In this document: one piece after another, positions 6,410-8,131 of the stretch
Numbering within the stretch: the first letter of the stretch is position 1
Layout: every line of letters begins with the position of its first letter
DNA from: Clostridia bacterium
GTDB lineage: Bacteria; Bacillota; Clostridia; Peptostreptococcales; Anaerovoracaceae
Length of the DNA: 8,131 nucleotides
Direction: 5' to 3'
NCBI GenBank assembly: GCA_900754805.1
Contig: CAAEEE010000437.1
Coordinates: 1-8,131 of the forward strand
Translations under genes and position numbers: made by a program
Notes under the pieces: model-generated
The model's input: only the letters and a program-made list of their open reading frames with translations
Told to the model about the DNA's origin: nothing
The model's database searches: none

Positions 6410-6434
6410 CTGCTGAGAAATCGGCAGTTTTTTT
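6410..6434 (+). terminator. Intrinsic terminator after the 44-bp repeats
   Basis: CTGCTG (6410-6415) and CGGCAG (6422-6427) form a 6-bp stem (one G-T pair) with loop AGAAAT, followed by seven T. It is the first strong plus-strand terminator after the DUF975-CmpB gene, about 485 nt from its stop codon. Bases 6435-6530 beyond it hold nothing I can assign. Confidence 0.72.
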
Positions 6435-6531
6435 ATTGGGATAAGTCGGACTGTAGCGTATTATGGCGAAATTTGCCGAAGGTTGTCGGAATCCGTCGGA
6501 ATTTTCTCACGAATAAATACCAGTATATTGC

Positions 6532-6560
6532 TTGTATTTAATACCATATTATGCTATTAT
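6532..6560 (+). promoter_or_regulatory. Candidate promoter for the PDDEXK_2 gene (extended -10)
   Basis: TATTAT (6555-6560) is preceded by TGC, giving an extended -10 (TGN) motif. A poor -35 TTGTAT lies 17 nt upstream (6532-6537). Transcription would start near 6567, leaving a leader that contains the hairpin at 6611-6641. Confidence 0.42.
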
Positions 6561-6610
6561 TATCTTACAGAATCTGTATGTGCCATGACAATCCAATATT
6601 TCTTTTATGT

Positions 6611-6641
6611 AAGAGTGCGCTGCCGCGCGAGCGTAACTCTT
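6611..6641 (+). other. G+C-rich leader hairpin before the PDDEXK_2 gene
   Basis: AAGAGTGCGCT (6611-6621) pairs with AGCGTAACTCTT (6630-6641) with one bulged A and one G-T pair, around the loop GCCGCGCG. It stands out in AT-rich DNA and lies 18 nt before the ATG at 6660. No T-run follows. It could influence translation of the downstream gene or be a remnant of an insertion, since direct repeats TTATGTAAGA lie at 6605-6614 and 6658-6667. Confidence 0.55.
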
Positions 6642-6734
6642 GGAAAGTGAGAATAGATTATGTAAGAAAATAGTAGAGACAACTCCCTCTATGATTCCCC
6701 CAACTTTCTTCCGTTTACAGATGATAACATCTTT

Positions 6735-7550
6735 ATGAATGTCATGCGAAGCCCGGAAATTTGTCGCGGGATTTTGGAACTCGTCCTGCCTGATGAGGAA
6801 TTCGGTGAAATTAAAATTATGAATTCACAGCACCCGTTTCTTGACGATGCCGAGGATGAGAGTGAACCAAAAGATGCTCTGTCGAACTTAAGAACGGAAA
6901 CCCAGAAAACCTTGAAATTTGAAAGCGATGCACACGGTGTGCGATTTGATGCGTTTCTCAAGAGTGACAAACTGTGGGCAGAAATCGAGATGCAGACCGG
7001 TGAAAAGCCCCCACTTGACAAACGCGCAAGATACTATCATGCCAACATGGATTTGGATTTTTTGGAAGAGGGACAGCCTTATGAAAACCTAAAGCCGAGT
7101 TATGTCATCTTCATCTGCACCTTTGACCGATTTAAACGAGATGAGCCTGTCTATTTTTTCCGCTCATGGGATGTGGAAAAAGGCTTGCCGCTTGACGATT
7201 TATCGTATACAATAGTATTGAACACGAAATGTTCTCCGGAGAAAGTTCCGGAGGCACTGAAGCCTTTTTACGAGTATCTGAATGACCCGAAGAAGAATCA
7301 GGCTTCGGAGCTGACGCGCATGATTGACGAGCGTGTCAGGAAGTTCAATTCTGACGGTTGGAGGAAGAAGTACATGACATTCGAATATATGTTGAACGAG
7401 CGCGAGCGCAAAGGTTTGGAACTGGGCCGCAGCGAGGGTGTGGCGCAGGAAAAGCGTGAAATTGCGAAAAGCATGAAAGCGAAAAAAATCCCGACCGCTG
7501 ACATTGCAGAGATAACCGGGCTTTCTATGGAAGAGGTGGAAGCACTGTAG
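6735..7550 (+). CDS. PD-(D/E)XK nuclease family transposase (Rpn / PDDEXK_2 family), 5' end probably damaged
   Basis: From ATG 6735 the protein is 271 residues. It matches the Rpn/PDDEXK_2 family: a core with FDAF (D72) and the catalytic AEIEMQTG (E85, Q87), then KRARYYHANMD (96-106), PSYVIFICTFDRF (121-133), a middle region ending VPEALKPFYEYL, and the usual C-terminal helix pair with IAEITGLSMEEVEAL. Rpn proteins are DNA endonucleases that promote RecA-independent recombination and are called transposases by similarity. The open frame continues upstream to 6666 and reads SLYDSPNFLPFTDDNIF, which looks like the family's normal N-terminus, but it contains no ATG, GTG or TTG. The only fitting start, ATG 6660 with GGAAAGTGAG before it, is followed at once by TAA. 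ATG 6735 has no clear ribosome binding site. The gene is therefore either a start-damaged relic, begins at a rare codon, or makes a shortened protein that still has the catalytic core. Confidence 0.85.
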   Translation: MNVMRSPEICRGILELVLPDEEFGEIKIMNSQHPFLDDAEDESEPKDALSNLRTETQKTLKFESDAHGVRFDAFLKSDKLWAEIEMQTGEKPPLDKRARYYHANMDLDFLEEGQPYENLKPSYVIFICTFDRFKRDEPVYFFRSWDVEKGLPLDDLSYTIVLNTKCSPEKVPEALKPFYEYLNDPKKNQASELTRMIDERVRKFNSDGWRKKYMTFEYMLNERERKGLELGRSEGVAQEKREIAKSMKAKKIPTADIAEITGLSMEEVEAL

Positions 7551-7581
7551 GGCCTGCCGGTTATTAAAAATTAAGAGGACT

Positions 7582-7611
7582 TTGACACTTTGCCGTTGTA
7601 AGTTTTACAAA
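7582..7611 (+). promoter_or_regulatory. Candidate promoter of the terminal structured transcript
   Basis: A perfect -35 TTGACA (7582-7587) lies 18 nt before TACAAA (7606-7611), a four-of-six -10. A second possibility is the perfect TATAAT at 7652-7657, but that has no good -35. From the second the RNA would begin close to 7664, just at the start of the structured leader. Which one is used cannot be told from sequence. Confidence 0.38.
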
Positions 7612-7663
7612 TAAAAGAGTAGTAAGGGAGTGGAATAAGTCGGAAGAACCATATAATAATATT

Positions 7664-7763
7664 AAAGATAGGTGCGCCTATCAAGGTGAATGCGTAAGGC
7701 AGCAAGTTGGCAGACAACAGAAAAATCAGCATTTTAAAAGGTTGTTCTTCGGAACGGCCTTTT
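7664..7763 (+). ncRNA. Structured leader RNA of unknown type
   Basis: Several stems can form in about 100 nt: GATAGG/CCTATC closing a TGCG loop (about 7667-7682), TGC/GCA and GTTG/CAAC hairpins (about 7691-7720), and AATGC (7689-7693) with GCATT (7729-7733) enclosing them. The last is a 12-bp stem AAAAGGTTGTTC/GAACGGCCTTTT with a TTCG loop (7736-7763). That hairpin ends 7 nt before an AGGAG ribosome binding site, as in riboswitch or attenuator leaders. The sequence does not match any riboswitch consensus I know. Resemblance to the 5' edge of lysine riboswitches (GATAG, GGTGCG) is short and the RNA is too small. Confidence 0.4.
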
Positions 7764-7780
7764 ACTGTAGAGGAGCGATT

Positions 7781-7855
7781 ATGTCAAAGTGCAAAAATAT
7801 AGATATTAAAGCGGCCATTAAAAAAGATGCAGTATATGCAAGGGAAGTATCCTAA
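7781..7855 (+). CDS. Possible 24-residue small protein or truncated gene start
   Basis: ATG 7781 is preceded by AGGAG (7771-7775) at 5-nt spacing, a good ribosome binding site. The frame encodes 24 residues starting MSKCKNIDIKAAIKKD and stops at TAA 7853. The peptide is basic with no membrane segment, and I do not recognise it. The strong start signals and preceding structured leader argue for translation. The abrupt end suggests either a true small protein, a leader peptide, or the first codons of a gene whose remainder was lost. No continuation is visible in other frames downstream. Confidence 0.42.
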   Translation: MSKCKNIDIKAAIKKDAVYAREVS

Positions 7856-7926
7856 AGCTCATGTAAACACGAAAAACTAATATAAGATTTAGTGAATAGT
7901 AATGAATGGGTAGGGTCGATTTTCTG

Positions 7927-8070
7927 GGTTCTGATAGATTGTGAGAAATTTTCTGCAAATTAGCCTTCTATGGGAATCTTCCAAAGTTAGTGTAAACGTC
8001 TTAAAGGAACCTGCCAAGAATGCATTGTAACCTTAAGAACAGTACTTAAAGGTACGAGCATTGCAGGGCA
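7927..8070 (+). ncRNA. Two long imperfect hairpins in a gene-free region
   Basis: Hairpin 1: 7927-7938 (GGTTCTGATAGA) pairs with 7967-7978 (TCTATGGGAATC), with one mismatch and two G-T pairs. Hairpin 2 is multi-part: TGCC/GGCA (8012-8015/8067-8070), AATGC/GCATT (8019-8023/8058-8062), then GTAACCTTAAG with CTTAAAGGTAC (8027-8037/8045-8055), with small internal loops and bulges. A terminator follows directly. No reading frame of normal size exists between 7856 and 8131 on either strand. This suggests a non-coding RNA or a long structured 3' region, but I recognise no known RNA family. Confidence 0.4.
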
Positions 8071-8078
8071 AGAGAAAT

Positions 8079-8105
8079 GAGAGAAGTTTCGGGCTCTCTC
8101 TTTTT
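8079..8105 (+). terminator. Intrinsic terminator near the right edge
   Basis: GAGAGA (8079-8084) and TCTCTC (8095-8100) form a stem with a 10-nt loop, followed by TTTTT (8101-8105). The only translated candidate before it is the 24-codon frame at 7781, so it closes a transcript that is mainly non-coding. Confidence 0.7.
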
Positions 8106-8131
8106 ATATAGGGAAAACCACGCGTGGCTGG

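Noticed and set aside
6193..6541. Overlapping 65-67 codon frames on both strands over the 44-bp repeats
   Set aside because: They are produced by reading through the repeat array, element B and a terminator; no ribosome binding site and no natural protein composition.
6691..6738. 15-codon upstream frame whose TGA overlaps ATG 6735
   Set aside because: It has no clear ribosome binding site, and the other frame through these bases reads as the PDDEXK_2 family N-terminus, so the overlap is probably accidental.
6437..7644. 14-nt direct repeat TGGRATAAGTCGGA on both sides of the PDDEXK_2 gene (6437-6450, 7631-7644)
   Set aside because: One mismatch in 14 nt; a few such matches are expected by chance in a window of this size, and no other boundary signal coincides.
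7664..7763. Lysine, magnesium or guanidine riboswitch
   Set aside because: Short look-alike strings (GATAG, GGTGCG, GTGCGCC) occur, but the remaining conserved segments and the length of these classes are missing.
7861..8002. Possible third, decayed copy of the repeat element (ATGTAAACACGAAAAAC at 7861, and AGTGTAAACG near 7989)
   Set aside because: Only short pieces of the terminal repeat are present and none of the internal blocks match.

Overview
The window looks like chromosomal DNA of a low-to-medium G+C Firmicute, most likely an anaerobic Clostridia species (Lachnospiraceae or Eubacteriales-like). The reasons are an S-box (SAM-I) riboswitch in front of metK, strong AGGAGG-type ribosome binding sites, sigma-A promoters, a DUF975/CmpB membrane protein and a PD-(D/E)XK (Rpn/PDDEXK_2) transposase-nuclease of the type common in gut Clostridia. 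This placement is inferred from gene content only.

Layout. Bases 1-410 (perhaps 452) hold the 5' part of an unrecognised protein gene on the minus strand, cut by the window edge. It is divergent from metK, and the two predicted promoters share one -35 box near 512-518. The metK leader carries a 10-nt tandem repeat, an S-box riboswitch with an enlarged P3 arm, an intrinsic terminator and, beyond it, a second perfect partner for the riboswitch P1 strand. metK (895-2085) has its own terminator. A membrane-anchored metallophosphoesterase (2433-3668) follows, then a DUF975-CmpB fusion membrane protein (4054-5925).

The DUF975-CmpB gene is bracketed by two related ~240-250 bp elements in opposite orientation (3758-4009 and 6066-6304). 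They share near-identical ~22-bp terminal inverted repeats, two subterminal hairpins and a central palindrome, and have no coding capacity. They look like a MITE or BIME-like family. Next to the second copy lies a 44-bp tandem repeat (about 2.3 units), then a terminator and an AT-rich region with a promoter candidate and a G+C-rich hairpin.

The PDDEXK_2 gene (6735-7550) keeps its catalytic residues. Family-like N-terminal sequence continues in frame upstream of its first ATG, back to an ATG that is immediately followed by TAA, so the 5' end appears damaged. The last 580 bases contain no normal-sized gene: they hold promoter candidates, a compact structured leader, a 24-codon ORF with a good ribosome binding site, long imperfect hairpins and a terminator. 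This unexplained structured transcription unit, the paired repeat elements and the riboswitch's extra P1 partner are the main points for follow-up.

The genes do not form one obvious pathway. metK is SAM housekeeping under SAM feedback. The two membrane proteins are probable envelope functions, each separated from its neighbours by terminators or repeat elements. The right third is accessory DNA.
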